Shown here in pieces: positions 1 to 5,334 of a stretch of 5,334 nucleotides of DNA (positions are counted from its first letter, which is position 1; the number at the start of each line of letters is the position of its first letter). The stretch is taken from positions 1,517-6,850 of the forward strand of contig DBUL01000166.1 of assembly GCA_002307905.1 (NCBI GenBank), in the 5' to 3' direction. The DNA is from Rhizobiaceae bacterium UBA1291 (GTDB taxonomy: Bacteria > Pseudomonadota > Alphaproteobacteria > Rhizobiales > Rhizobiaceae). A model generated the notes under the pieces. The model had not been told where the DNA came from, made no database searches, and was given only the letters and a program-made list of their open reading frames with translations. The position numbers and the translations under genes were made by a program.

Positions 1-1
1 G

Positions 2-928
2 GCCCTCGTTAGCGGCTTTGCCAACTTCCGCACCGACACCCGTGTGGTGGGCGTCATCCTCAATCGCGTCGGCAGCGACCGCCACGAGACCATGCTGCGC
101 CAGGCGCTGGCCGGCATCGCCATGCCGGTCCTCGGCGTGGTGCGGACCGATCCCACCCTGCATCTGCCCGAGCGCCATCTCGGTCTCGTCCAGGCGGGCG
201 AGCATGGCGAACTCGAAGCCTTCATCGAGCGCGCAGCCACCGTCATCGATCATGGCTGCGATCTCGACGCGTTGCTGCATGCGGCCAAAGCCTCGCCCCG
301 CGCGGCCATCCCGCCCGCCGTGACACCCCTGCCGCCGCTCGGCCAGAAGATCGCCGTCGCCCGCGACATCGCCTTTGCCTTCTCTTATGCCCACATCCTG
401 CATGGCTGGCAGGTGGCCGGGGCGGAGATCGCCTTCTTCTCGCCGCTCGCCGACGAGGTGCCGGCGCCCGACGCCGACGCGGTCTACCTGCCGGGCGGAT
501 ACCCCGAACTGCATGCCGGAACGCTGGCCGCAGCCTCCACCTTCCGCACAGGCATGCTGGAAGCCCACATGCGCGGCGCAAAGATCTTTGGCGAGTGCGG
601 CGGCTACATGGTGCTGGGCGATGCTTTGATCGATGCCGAGGGCGCCGTCCACCCGATGCTCGGTCTCCTGCCGTTGGTCACCAGTTGTGTGACGCGCAAG
701 CGCCATCTCGGCTATCGCCGCATCACGCCTCTCGATGCAACCTTCTTTGCCTCGCCCATGACGGCGCACGAATTCCACTATGCCTCGATCGTGTCGGAAG
801 GCGCCGCTGACCGGCTGTTTGCTGCCGAAGACGCGCTCGGTGCATCGCTCGGTGAAGTGGGCCTCCGGCGCGGTAACGTCGCCGGCTCCTTCATGCACCT
901 GATCGACATCCGAGAAGGTGCTGCATGA
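2..928 (+). CDS. cobB: Cobyrinate / hydrogenobyrinate a,c-diamide synthase, C-terminal part (5' end outside window)
   Basis: CobB amidates the a and c carboxylates of the corrin ring in the cytoplasm, using glutamine and ATP. The reading frame is already open at base 2, so the gene starts upstream; 308 residues are visible. Family members are usually about 430-460 residues, so roughly the first third, including the ATP-binding P-loop, is missing. Visible: the tail of the ATPase domain (GVILNRVGS, VLGVVRTDP), then the glutaminase domain opening with IAVARDIAFAFSYAH, the YLPGGYPE motif at fragment residues 162-169, the nucleophile Cys in GECGGY (residue 199, codon 596-598) and the probable catalytic His in GSFMHL (residue 299, codon 896-898). 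The stop TGA overlaps the cobC start (ATGA at 925-928). CobQ shares this fold, but YLPGGYPE and the following cobC-cobD favour CobB. The family is clear; whether the substrate is cobyrinate or hydrogenobyrinate is inferred from the presumed aerobic alphaproteobacterial pathway. Confidence 0.95.
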   Translation, partial: ALVSGFANFRTDTRVVGVILNRVGSDRHETMLRQALAGIAMPVLGVVRTDPTLHLPERHLGLVQAGEHGELEAFIERAATVIDHGCDLDALLHAAKASPRAAIPPAVTPLPPLGQKIAVARDIAFAFSYAHILHGWQVAGAEIAFFSPLADEVPAPDADAVYLPGGYPELHAGTLAAASTFRTGMLEAHMRGAKIFGECGGYMVLGDALIDAEGAVHPMLGLLPLVTSCVTRKRHLGYRRITPLDATFFASPMTAHEFHYASIVSEGAADRLFAAEDALGASLGEVGLRRGNVAGSFMHLIDIREGAA

Positions 929-1929
929 GCGGCAGGATCGTCCATGGCGGCGGCATCGGTGCGGCCGCAGCGCTTTATGGCGGACAGCCCGGGGACTGGC
1001 TCGATCTTTCCACCGGCCTCAATCCATGCCCGCCCGGACTCCCGGATATCCCGGTCCGCATCTGGCATCGTCTGCCGGACCAGGACCTGCTGAACGAAAC
1101 ACGCCGCGCTGCCCGGGCCTTCTATGGCTCCGGCGACATCTTGCCGCTTCCCGTTCCCGGCACGCAATCGGTGATCCAGTTGCTGCCCAGGCTCGCCGCC
1201 CGCGAAAAGCCCGCCGCCATCCTGTCGCCGACCTATGGCGAATACGGCCGCGTCCTCTCGGCCAATGGCTTTGCGGTCGATGCCGTGGCAACGCTCGACG
1301 ATGTCGATCCGTCGTCGGGGCTGGTCGTTGTCGTCAATCCCAACAACCCGACCGGCAGGCTGCATGCGCCTGCGGACCTCCTGTCTCTGGCCGACCGGCT
1401 GGCCGGGCAGGGCGGTATTCTCGTGGTCGACAAGGCCTTCGGCGACTGCACGCCGGATACGAGCCTCGTCGGCGCGGTCGCGACGCGACCGAACCTCATC
1501 GTCTTCCGTTCCTTCGGCAAGTTCTTCGGTCTCGCCGGCCTGCGGCTTGGCTTCGTGATCGGAGCAGACGATATTCTCGAACGCTTCGCCGATTGGCTGG
1601 GGCCTTGGGCGGTGTCAGGACCGGCGCTTTCGGTGGCCGCCGATCTCCTGTCTGCCGCTCCGCAGCCGCTCCGCCGCATCATCACCGAGCGCCGCGCAGG
1701 GCTTGGTCAGGTGCTCGACCGTGCCGGCCTGAACGTCGAAGGCGGAACGTCGCTCTTCGCCCTCGTGACCGATCCCTGCGCGGCCGAACTGCATACGCAT
1801 TTGTGCCGGGCGCATATCCTCACCCGCAAGTTCGACTACGCGTCGACCTGGCTGCGCTTCGGACTGGCGCCCGACACGGCGTCGGATGAGCGCCTTGCGG
1901 CCGCACTCGCCACGTGGAGCGAACGATGA
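925..1929 (+). CDS. cobC: Threonine-phosphate decarboxylase-like PLP enzyme of cobalamin synthesis
   Basis: This is a fold-type I aminotransferase relative of 334 residues. It matches the usual length of alphaproteobacterial CobC, which is homologous to Salmonella CobD (L-threonine-O-3-phosphate decarboxylase) and supplies the aminopropanol arm of cobalamin. Visible motifs: PNNPTG at residues 139-144, Asp169 in VVDKAF (expected to contact the PLP pyridine nitrogen), the Schiff-base Lys199 in RSFGKFFGLAGLRLGF, and Arg311 in WLRFGL (expected to bind the substrate carboxylate). The start ATG at 925 overlaps the cobB stop and has GAGAAGG at 912-918 with a 6-base spacer, indicating translational coupling. 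One oddity is Lys170 after the PLP Asp, where relatives usually have Glu (DEAF or DEAY). HisC is the main look-alike family, but the short length, the N-terminal HGG and LDLSTGLNP motifs, and the position between cobB and cobD support CobC. Confidence 0.93.
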   Translation: MSGRIVHGGGIGAAAALYGGQPGDWLDLSTGLNPCPPGLPDIPVRIWHRLPDQDLLNETRRAARAFYGSGDILPLPVPGTQSVIQLLPRLAAREKPAAILSPTYGEYGRVLSANGFAVDAVATLDDVDPSSGLVVVVNPNNPTGRLHAPADLLSLADRLAGQGGILVVDKAFGDCTPDTSLVGAVATRPNLIVFRSFGKFFGLAGLRLGFVIGADDILERFADWLGPWAVSGPALSVAADLLSAAPQPLRRIITERRAGLGQVLDRAGLNVEGGTSLFALVTDPCAAELHTHLCRAHILTRKFDYASTWLRFGLAPDTASDERLAAALATWSER

Positions 1930-2909
1930 CGGTCTGGATCCTCGCTGCTCTTTTTGGCGCGCTCGTTCTCGACCGCATCGTCGGCGATCCGCCGGCACTT
2001 TGGGCGCGCCTGCCGCATCCGGTCGTGCTGTTCGGCCATGGCATTGCCTTCTTCGACCGGCAGCTCAACCGGGAGACGCTCGCACCTGCGACGCGCCGCC
2101 GCAATGGCGTGATGGCGATCGTCCTGCTGCTGGCCCTGTCCGGCGCCATCGGCCTTTTGCTGTCCGACCTGTTCCGGGCGCTCGGTGTCTTCGGCTTTGC
2201 CCTCGAACTTCTGGTCGTCGCCGTGTTCCTGGCCCAGAAGAGCCTTGGCGACCATGTCGCGGCTGTGGCTTTGGGCCTGCGGACAGACGGGCTGGAGGGC
2301 GGAAGGCGCGCGGTTGCGCTGATCGTCGGGCGCGATCCGCAGGCGCTCGACGAACCGGCTGTCTGCCGGGCGGCCATCGAAAGCCTGGCGGAGAATTTTG
2401 CCGATGGCGTCGTGGCGCCGGCGCTCTGGTATGCGCTCGCCGGTCTTCCCGGCATCCTCGCCTACAAGATGTTGAATACCGCCGATTCGATGATCGGCCA
2501 CAGAAGCGACAAGTACCGCCATTTCGGTTGGGCCTCGGCCCGGCTCGACGATCTCACCAATTGGCCGGCTGCGCGACTGTCAAGCCTGCTGATCGCTGCG
2601 GCCGCTTGGGTGCGGCAGGGTTTTGCGGTCGCGCGCCGATCGCTTTCGGTGACCTTGCGCGATTCGGGCCTGCACCGTTCGCCGAATTCCGGCTGGCCCG
2701 AAGCGGCGATGGCCGGCGCGCTCGACATCCAACTGACCGGCCCGCGCATCTACGGCGGCGAGCGCGTCAGCGAGCCGATGATCAACGGTGCCGGCAGACC
2801 GGTCGCCACCGTCCGGGACATAGAAACGGGTGTCGATCTGTTCTACGCAAGTTGCACGGCCCTGACAGTGCTGCCGGCCGTTCTTGTTGCTGTGGCCCTG
2901 TTCGTCTAG
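1926..2909 (+). CDS. cobD: Adenosylcobinamide-phosphate synthase CobD/CbiB (membrane protein)
   Basis: This inner-membrane enzyme condenses adenosylcobyrate with aminopropanol (phosphate) to give adenosylcobinamide (phosphate). From ATG 1926 it has 327 residues, normal for the family. Family signatures in order: DRIVGDP near residues 16-22, GRDPQALD at 135-142, the core IESLAENFADGVVAPALWY at 151-169, YKMLNTADSMIGH at 180-192, ARLDDLTNWPAARL at 205-218, and the RSPNSGWPEAAMAGAL block at 251-265. Hydrophobic stretches near residues 3-16, 62-80, 90-103, 160-179 and 311-327 are likely membrane segments. A GTG at 1914 would add four residues, but ATG 1926 overlaps the cobC stop as ATGA and has GGAG at 1916-1919 with a 6-base spacer, so it is preferred. 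It appears to be the last gene of the cobalamin run on this side. The name cobD follows Pseudomonas denitrificans usage and equals cbiB in enterics. Confidence 0.95.
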   Translation: MTVWILAALFGALVLDRIVGDPPALWARLPHPVVLFGHGIAFFDRQLNRETLAPATRRRNGVMAIVLLLALSGAIGLLLSDLFRALGVFGFALELLVVAVFLAQKSLGDHVAAVALGLRTDGLEGGRRAVALIVGRDPQALDEPAVCRAAIESLAENFADGVVAPALWYALAGLPGILAYKMLNTADSMIGHRSDKYRHFGWASARLDDLTNWPAARLSSLLIAAAAWVRQGFAVARRSLSVTLRDSGLHRSPNSGWPEAAMAGALDIQLTGPRIYGGERVSEPMINGAGRPVATVRDIETGVDLFYASCTALTVLPAVLVAVALFV

Positions 2910-2957
2910 AGAGAGCCGCAGACTTTCCCCTTAAGCCAATCTTATCCTTGCCGCTTA

Positions 2958-2986
2958 ATCACATTTACTCGAAATCGGACTATAGT
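2958..2986 (+). promoter_or_regulatory. Candidate sigma70-type promoter of the L,D-transpeptidase gene
   Basis: ATCACA at 2958-2963 matches four of six -35 consensus positions. It is followed by a 17-base spacer and TATAGT at 2981-2986, which matches five of six -10 positions. Transcription would start near 2993, giving a leader of about 44 bases before the ATG at 3037. The AT-rich stretch lies in the only gap between cobD and the next gene. This is pattern matching only. Confidence 0.45.
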
Positions 2987-3025
2987 GCCCTGTAAGCAGC
3001 CGTCCGATGGGCGAAGACCAAGACT

Positions 3026-3033
3026 GGGGGAAG
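3026..3033 (+). promoter_or_regulatory. Ribosome binding site deciding the L,D-transpeptidase start
   Basis: GGGGGAAG lies just upstream of ATG 3037. The purine-rich core places the start there rather than at the in-frame ATG 3007, which would put ten charged residues before the signal peptide. Confidence 0.6.
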
Positions 3034-3036
3034 ATC

Positions 3037-3465
3037 ATGCGTAGATTGCTTCTGGCCATTTCGGCCGCATTGTGCCTGCTAATTCAGCCGATGGCAGCTG
3101 CAGCGAGCAACCTTGTCGCAAGTATAAGCATTTCCAGCCAGTCCATGACCATCTCGCAGAACGGTATTGTCAAGCATCGCTGGAAGGTCTCGACTGCCCG
3201 CAAGGGCTATGTCACGCCGCTTGGCAACTACAGCGCCAAATGGGCCTCGAAGAACCATCGCTCGCGCAAGTACGACAACGCGCCGATGCCTTATGCGATC
3301 TTCTTCCATGGCGGCTATGCCATTCACGCCACCTACGATCTCAAGCGCCTCGGCCGGCCGGCTTCGCACGGCTGCGTGCGTCTGCATCCCGATAATGCGG
3401 CCCGGTTTTTCTCTATGGCGTTGAACAACGGGCTGAAGAACACGAAGATCATCGTCACGCGTTGA
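3037..3465 (+). CDS. Secreted L,D-transpeptidase (YkuD domain), small single-domain form
   Basis: This is a 142-residue protein. The N-terminus MRR followed by a hydrophobic stretch (LLLAISAALCLLI) and an AAAAS region around residues 20-24 is a typical Sec signal peptide with likely cleavage near residue 23, so it should act in the periplasm. The rest is one YkuD domain: AIHAT with His97, followed by ASHGCVRLH with Ser110, His111, Gly112 and nucleophile Cys113, plus His91 in FFHGG. Such enzymes make 3-3 peptidoglycan cross-links or attach lipoproteins to peptidoglycan; which of these applies cannot be read from the sequence. No LysM or peptidoglycan-binding domain is present. Rhizobiales carry many YkuD paralogues linked to polar growth, so no specific gene name is given. 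It has its own promoter candidate, does not look like part of the cob operon, and converges on fnrN with a 29-base gap. Confidence 0.9.
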   Translation: MRRLLLAISAALCLLIQPMAAAASNLVASISISSQSMTISQNGIVKHRWKVSTARKGYVTPLGNYSAKWASKNHRSRKYDNAPMPYAIFFHGGYAIHATYDLKRLGRPASHGCVRLHPDNAARFFSMALNNGLKNTKIIVTR

Positions 3466-3476
3466 GCTGAGCAGTG

Positions 3477-3492
3477 CGCCGAAGGCTCGGCG
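3477..3492. terminator. Terminator-like hairpin between convergent genes
   Basis: CGCCGA and TCGGCG form a perfect 6-bp GC-rich stem with a 4-base loop (AGGC on the + strand). The hairpin lies in the 29 bases between the stops of the L,D-transpeptidase gene and fnrN. No T-run follows on either strand, so it is not a classic intrinsic terminator. Its position suggests it may stop or slow transcription from both sides. Confidence 0.4.
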
Positions 3493-3494
3493 GG

Positions 3495-4226
3495 TCAGTC
3501 GTTCCCCGCCGCATAACGCAGGCGGCGCTTGTCCGGAACGATCACATGTCGATTGTTCTCGATGACGATGATGTTCTCCTTGCGCAGCTTGGTCATTTGC
3601 CGGCTGACGGTCTCGATCGTAAGCCCAAGGAAGTCGGCTATGTCGGCGCGCGAGAGAGGCAGGTCGAAGGTCGTGGAGTTGCCCCCGCTCTTTTCCGGAT
3701 CGATATGGGTGGCGATCAGGTAGAGAAAGCTCGCCACCTTCTCCTGCGCCGTCTTGCGGCCGAGTGTCAGCATCCAGTCGCGCGCCTCGTCGAGTTCCTT
3801 CAGCGACTGCGAATGCAGCTTGCGCTCCAGCTCACGCGCTTCACCCACCATCCGTTCGACGATCGGGCGCGGGAAGCAGCAGATTTCCGTTTCGGTCGCC
3901 GCTTCCGCGGTTACCGAGCTTTCGCTTAGGAAAGGTCGGCCGAGGAAGTCGGGAGCGAACTGCAGGCCGACGATCTGTTGGCGACCGTCCGCCATCATCT
4001 TCGACAGCTTGACGACGCCGTTCAGGATATTGCTGTAGCTGCCTACACTTTCGCCCTGTCCAATGACCTCATTGCCCGCCTCGACCTTGCGGCGCGTGGA
4101 GTGTTTGTTGAGTTCGACGAGTTGGGAAGCGCTTAATGCGGCGCAAATGCCACCGTGGCGTGCCTCGCAGGCCTTGCAGACTGCCGGAGCTTCGGATTCG
4201 CCGGTTTGTTTCTTGTGCGCGTCCAT
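3495..4226 (-). CDS. fnrN: Crp/Fnr-family oxygen-responsive regulator, FnrN type
   Basis: This is a cytoplasmic transcription factor of 243 residues from ATG at 4224-4226. Four cysteines expected to hold an oxygen-labile [4Fe-4S] cluster are present: C17, C20 and C28 (C-x2-C-x7-C, the spacing of rhizobial FnrN and FnrL rather than the x5 of E. coli FNR) and C116 in EICCFPR, aligning with E. coli FNR Cys122. A cyclic-nucleotide-binding-like beta-roll follows, with NGVVKLSKMMADGRQQIVGL, then a dimerisation helix at roughly 120-160. The C-terminal helix-turn-helix is SRADIADFLGLTIETVSRQ. Glu205, Ser208 and Arg209 match the FNR residues that read TTGAT-N4-ATCAA. A TTG at 4250 could extend the frame by eight residues, but ATG 4226 has GGGA (plus-strand 4235-4238) with an 8-base spacer. 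FixK lacks the N-terminal cysteine cluster, so FnrN is preferred. It is divergent from hemN, a known FnrN-type target, and a matching box lies between them. Confidence 0.92.
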   Translation of the reverse strand: MDAHKKQTGESEAPAVCKACEARHGGICAALSASQLVELNKHSTRRKVEAGNEVIGQGESVGSYSNILNGVVKLSKMMADGRQQIVGLQFAPDFLGRPFLSESSVTAEAATETEICCFPRPIVERMVGEARELERKLHSQSLKELDEARDWMLTLGRKTAQEKVASFLYLIATHIDPEKSGGNSTTFDLPLSRADIADFLGLTIETVSRQMTKLRKENIIVIENNRHVIVPDKRRLRYAAGND

Positions 4227-4234
4227 GATCTTGA

Positions 4235-4238
4235 TCCC
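4235..4238 (-). promoter_or_regulatory. Ribosome binding site supporting the fnrN ATG
   Basis: On the minus strand, GGGA precedes ATG 4226 with an 8-base spacer. It supports this start over the upstream in-frame TTG at 4250. Confidence 0.45.
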
Positions 4239-4252
4239 GTCTGGCGCCAAAC

Positions 4253-4265
4253 TGACCTTAGGTCA
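4253..4265. promoter_or_regulatory. Perfect 13-bp palindrome in the fnrN upstream region
   Basis: TGACCTTAGGTCA has 6-bp arms around one central base and lies 27-39 bases upstream of the fnrN ATG. It contains TGA and TCA half-sites like an FNR box, but they are separated by seven bases rather than six. It could be an operator for another dimeric regulator, a degenerate FnrN site, or an mRNA leader hairpin. The palindrome is certain; its function is unknown. Confidence 0.4.
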
Positions 4266-4315
4266 AGCCCGGACTTCTCTCGTCCCGAAACTTAAGAGCG
4301 ATACCCCTGCCGCTT

Positions 4316-4344
4316 GCATAGGAACAGCCTGACAAATCTATCAG
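4316..4344 (-). promoter_or_regulatory. Weak candidate promoter of fnrN
   Basis: Reading the minus strand, CTGATA (4344 to 4339) matches four of six -35 positions and is followed by a 17-base spacer and CTATGC (4321 to 4316), a poor -10 with the CTAT start often seen in rhizobial promoters. Transcription would begin near 4309, which places the FnrN box centre about 46 bases upstream of it. Weak evidence. Confidence 0.22.
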
Positions 4345-4348
4345 TAAA

Positions 4349-4362
4349 TTGATCGAAGTCAA
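4349..4362. promoter_or_regulatory. FNR/FnrN box (anaerobox) between fnrN and hemN
   Basis: TTGATCGAAGTCAA matches the FNR-family consensus TTGAT-N4-ATCAA at nine of ten defined positions; the only deviation is G for A at 4358. The adjacent regulator has exactly the E-x2-S-R recognition residues that bind this motif. It lies 38 bases upstream of the hemN ATG at 4401 and 122 bases from the fnrN ATG. It is probably the site through which FnrN activates hemN under low oxygen, and it might also serve fnrN autoregulation. Confidence 0.8.
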
Positions 4363-4390
4363 AGGCGCGCGCGATCTGCGGCGATACCAA

Positions 4391-4396
4391 GAAGGA
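4391..4396 (+). promoter_or_regulatory. Ribosome binding site for the upstream hemN start
   Basis: GAAGGA lies four bases before ATG 4401 and is the best Shine-Dalgarno match near hemN. The other in-frame ATG at 4428 has no comparable site. The box position complicates this choice (see findings). Confidence 0.5.
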
Positions 4397-4400
4397 CAAG

Positions 4401-5334
4401 ATGACTTTTCGAAAAGCGGCGCAAATCATGCAAACTCCCCTGCTGGCCAAGTATTCCGGCTCCGTCCCACGTTACACCAGCTATCCGACGGCGCCGCATT
4501 TTCATGAGGGTGTGCACTGCGGCAAATATGCGCAGTGGCTCGGTGAACTCGGCTCGGGGCACGACCTGTCGCTGTATGTTCACATTCCCTACTGCGACCG
4601 TCTGTGTTGGTTCTGCGCCTGCCACACGAAGCACACGCTGAAATACGAACCGATCGAGAGCTATCTCGCCTCGCTCAAGAAGGAGATCGCCAAGGTCGGC
4701 AGCCTGGTCAGCCGCGATGCCAAGGTGAGTGCGCTGCATTTCGGCGGCGGTTCGCCGACAATGCTCAAGCCCGGGGACCTGATCGACCTGATGAAGACCT
4801 TCCGCGCGGCCTTCGATTTCCGCGACGATGCCGAGATCAGCGTCGAGATGGACCCGAACGATCTCGACGAGCCGCGCTATGATGCGCTGGCGGCAATCGG
4901 CATGACGCGGGCGAGCCTGGGTGTGCAGGACTTCGATCCCAAGGTGCAGAAGACCATCAACCGCATCCAGACCTTCGAGCAGACCAAATCCGTCGTCGAT
5001 GCCGTGCGGGCGAGGGGCGTCCATTCGGTCAACTGCGACATTCTCTATGGGCTGCCCTACCAGACAATGCGAACGCTGGAAGCCACCGTCAACGACATCG
5101 TTTCGCTGTCGCCGGATCGGATCGCGCTTTTCGGCTATGCCCACGTGCCGTGGATGAAGAAGCATCAGACGATGATTCCGGAAGAGGCGCTGCCCGACGT
5201 CGAGATGCGCTTTGCCCAGATGACCCGCGCCGCCGAGATGCTGGTCGCCGCAGGCTATGAGCCGATTGGCATCGACCACTTCGCACGGCCCGAAGACAGG
5301 CTGGCGGTGGCCGCACGCAACGGAAAGCTGCGTC
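4401..5334 (+). CDS. hemN: Oxygen-independent coproporphyrinogen III oxidase HemN (3' end outside window)
   Basis: HemN is a cytoplasmic radical-SAM enzyme that oxidatively decarboxylates coproporphyrinogen III to protoporphyrinogen IX without O2, for heme synthesis in low oxygen. The frame is open from 4401 to the window end: 311 residues of an expected 450 or so. The HemN-specific N-terminus VPRYTSYPTAPHF is followed by LYVHIPYCDRLCWFCACH. Here Cys65, Cys69 and Cys72 form the CxxxCxxC cluster ligands, Cys74 is the extra fourth Cys of true HemN, and Tyr59 corresponds to E. coli Tyr56. Further matches to E. coli HemN are FGGGSPT, EISVEMDPN, LGVQDF, DILYGLPYQT and GIDHFARPEDRLAVA. The N-terminal extension and fourth Cys argue against HemW. 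The start is uncertain: ATG 4401 has a good Shine-Dalgarno, while ATG 4428 (MQTPLLAKYSG) is in frame and begins closer to the conserved region. It is divergent from fnrN with an FnrN box between them, so low-oxygen induction is likely. Confidence 0.94.
   Translation, partial: MTFRKAAQIMQTPLLAKYSGSVPRYTSYPTAPHFHEGVHCGKYAQWLGELGSGHDLSLYVHIPYCDRLCWFCACHTKHTLKYEPIESYLASLKKEIAKVGSLVSRDAKVSALHFGGGSPTMLKPGDLIDLMKTFRAAFDFRDDAEISVEMDPNDLDEPRYDALAAIGMTRASLGVQDFDPKVQKTINRIQTFEQTKSVVDAVRARGVHSVNCDILYGLPYQTMRTLEATVNDIVSLSPDRIALFGYAHVPWMKKHQTMIPEEALPDVEMRFAQMTRAAEMLVAAGYEPIGIDHFARPEDRLAVAARNGKLR

Noticed and set aside
1820..2522. Two minus-strand open frames of 211 and 228 codons opposite cobC and cobD
   Set aside because: Low-complexity, Arg/Ser/Ala-rich or featureless products opposite well-supported genes; no ribosome binding site or motif supports them.
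2910..2957. Intrinsic terminator after cobD
   Set aside because: No stable GC stem followed by a T-run was found between the cobD stop and the next promoter candidate.
1886..2995. Plus-strand open frame of 369 codons overlapping cobD in another frame
   Set aside because: The product is Arg/Pro/Gly-rich with no family features and overlaps cobD, which shows all the CbiB signatures. It is a frame shadow.
3007..3036. Upstream ATG as the L,D-transpeptidase start
   Set aside because: It would put a charged ten-residue segment before the signal peptide, and the strong purine tract at 3026-3033 would then lie inside the gene. ATG 3037 gives a classic signal peptide.
3064..3078. Possible lipoprotein signal at Cys13 of the L,D-transpeptidase
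   Set aside because: The residue before the Cys is Leu, not the small residue a lipobox needs, and the Cys sits inside the hydrophobic core too near the N-terminus.
4359..5279. Long minus-strand open frame (306 codons) opposite hemN
   Set aside because: It lies almost wholly antisense to hemN, whose protein matches its family along its full visible length. The translated product has no recognisable motif. Long antisense frames are common in GC-rich DNA with strong codon bias.
1..5334. A novel accessory or defence system
   Set aside because: Every open frame that survives motif inspection belongs to a known core family (cobalamin, peptidoglycan, oxygen regulation, heme). There are no repeats, integrase, atypical base composition or unknown gene clusters to suggest one.

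Overview
The window is a GC-rich, densely coded chromosomal segment. Its gene content, protein sequences and gene style point to an alphaproteobacterium of the Rhizobiaceae type (Rhizobium, Agrobacterium and relatives). The signs are the aerobic-type cobalamin genes in cobB-cobC-cobD order, an FnrN-type oxygen regulator with a C-x2-C-x7-C cluster motif, and a divergent hemN. Species cannot be told from the sequence alone. No mobile element, CRISPR array, tRNA, rRNA or riboswitch was recognised.

Positions 1-2909 hold the end of a cobalamin (vitamin B12) operon on the + strand. It consists of the C-terminal two thirds of cobB (a,c-diamide synthase, cut by the window start), cobC (PLP-dependent aminotransferase-fold enzyme of the aminopropanol branch) and cobD/cbiB (membrane adenosylcobinamide-phosphate synthase). 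Each pair overlaps by ATGA, so the three are probably translationally coupled. CobB amidates the corrin ring early. CobC and CobD supply and attach the aminopropanol arm.

Positions 2910-3465 hold a plausible sigma70-type promoter and a short secreted L,D-transpeptidase with the full YkuD catalytic motif. It converges on the next gene with only 29 bases between stop codons, and a small GC hairpin sits in that gap.

Positions 3495-5334 form an oxygen-response module. fnrN (minus strand) encodes an Fnr-type iron-sulfur regulator with all four expected cysteines and an FNR-like DNA-recognition helix. Divergently, hemN (plus strand, cut by the window end) encodes oxygen-independent coproporphyrinogen III oxidase. 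The 174 bases between their start codons hold one near-consensus FNR/FnrN box, TTGATCGAAGTCAA at 4349-4362, plus two other palindromes. The simple reading is that FnrN senses low oxygen and turns on hemN, and possibly itself, so that heme synthesis continues without O2.

Overall this looks like ordinary core genome. No undescribed system was found. The points most worth checking are the architecture of the fnrN-hemN control region, the conflict between hemN start codon and box position, and a charge-reversing residue beside the PLP-binding aspartate in CobC.
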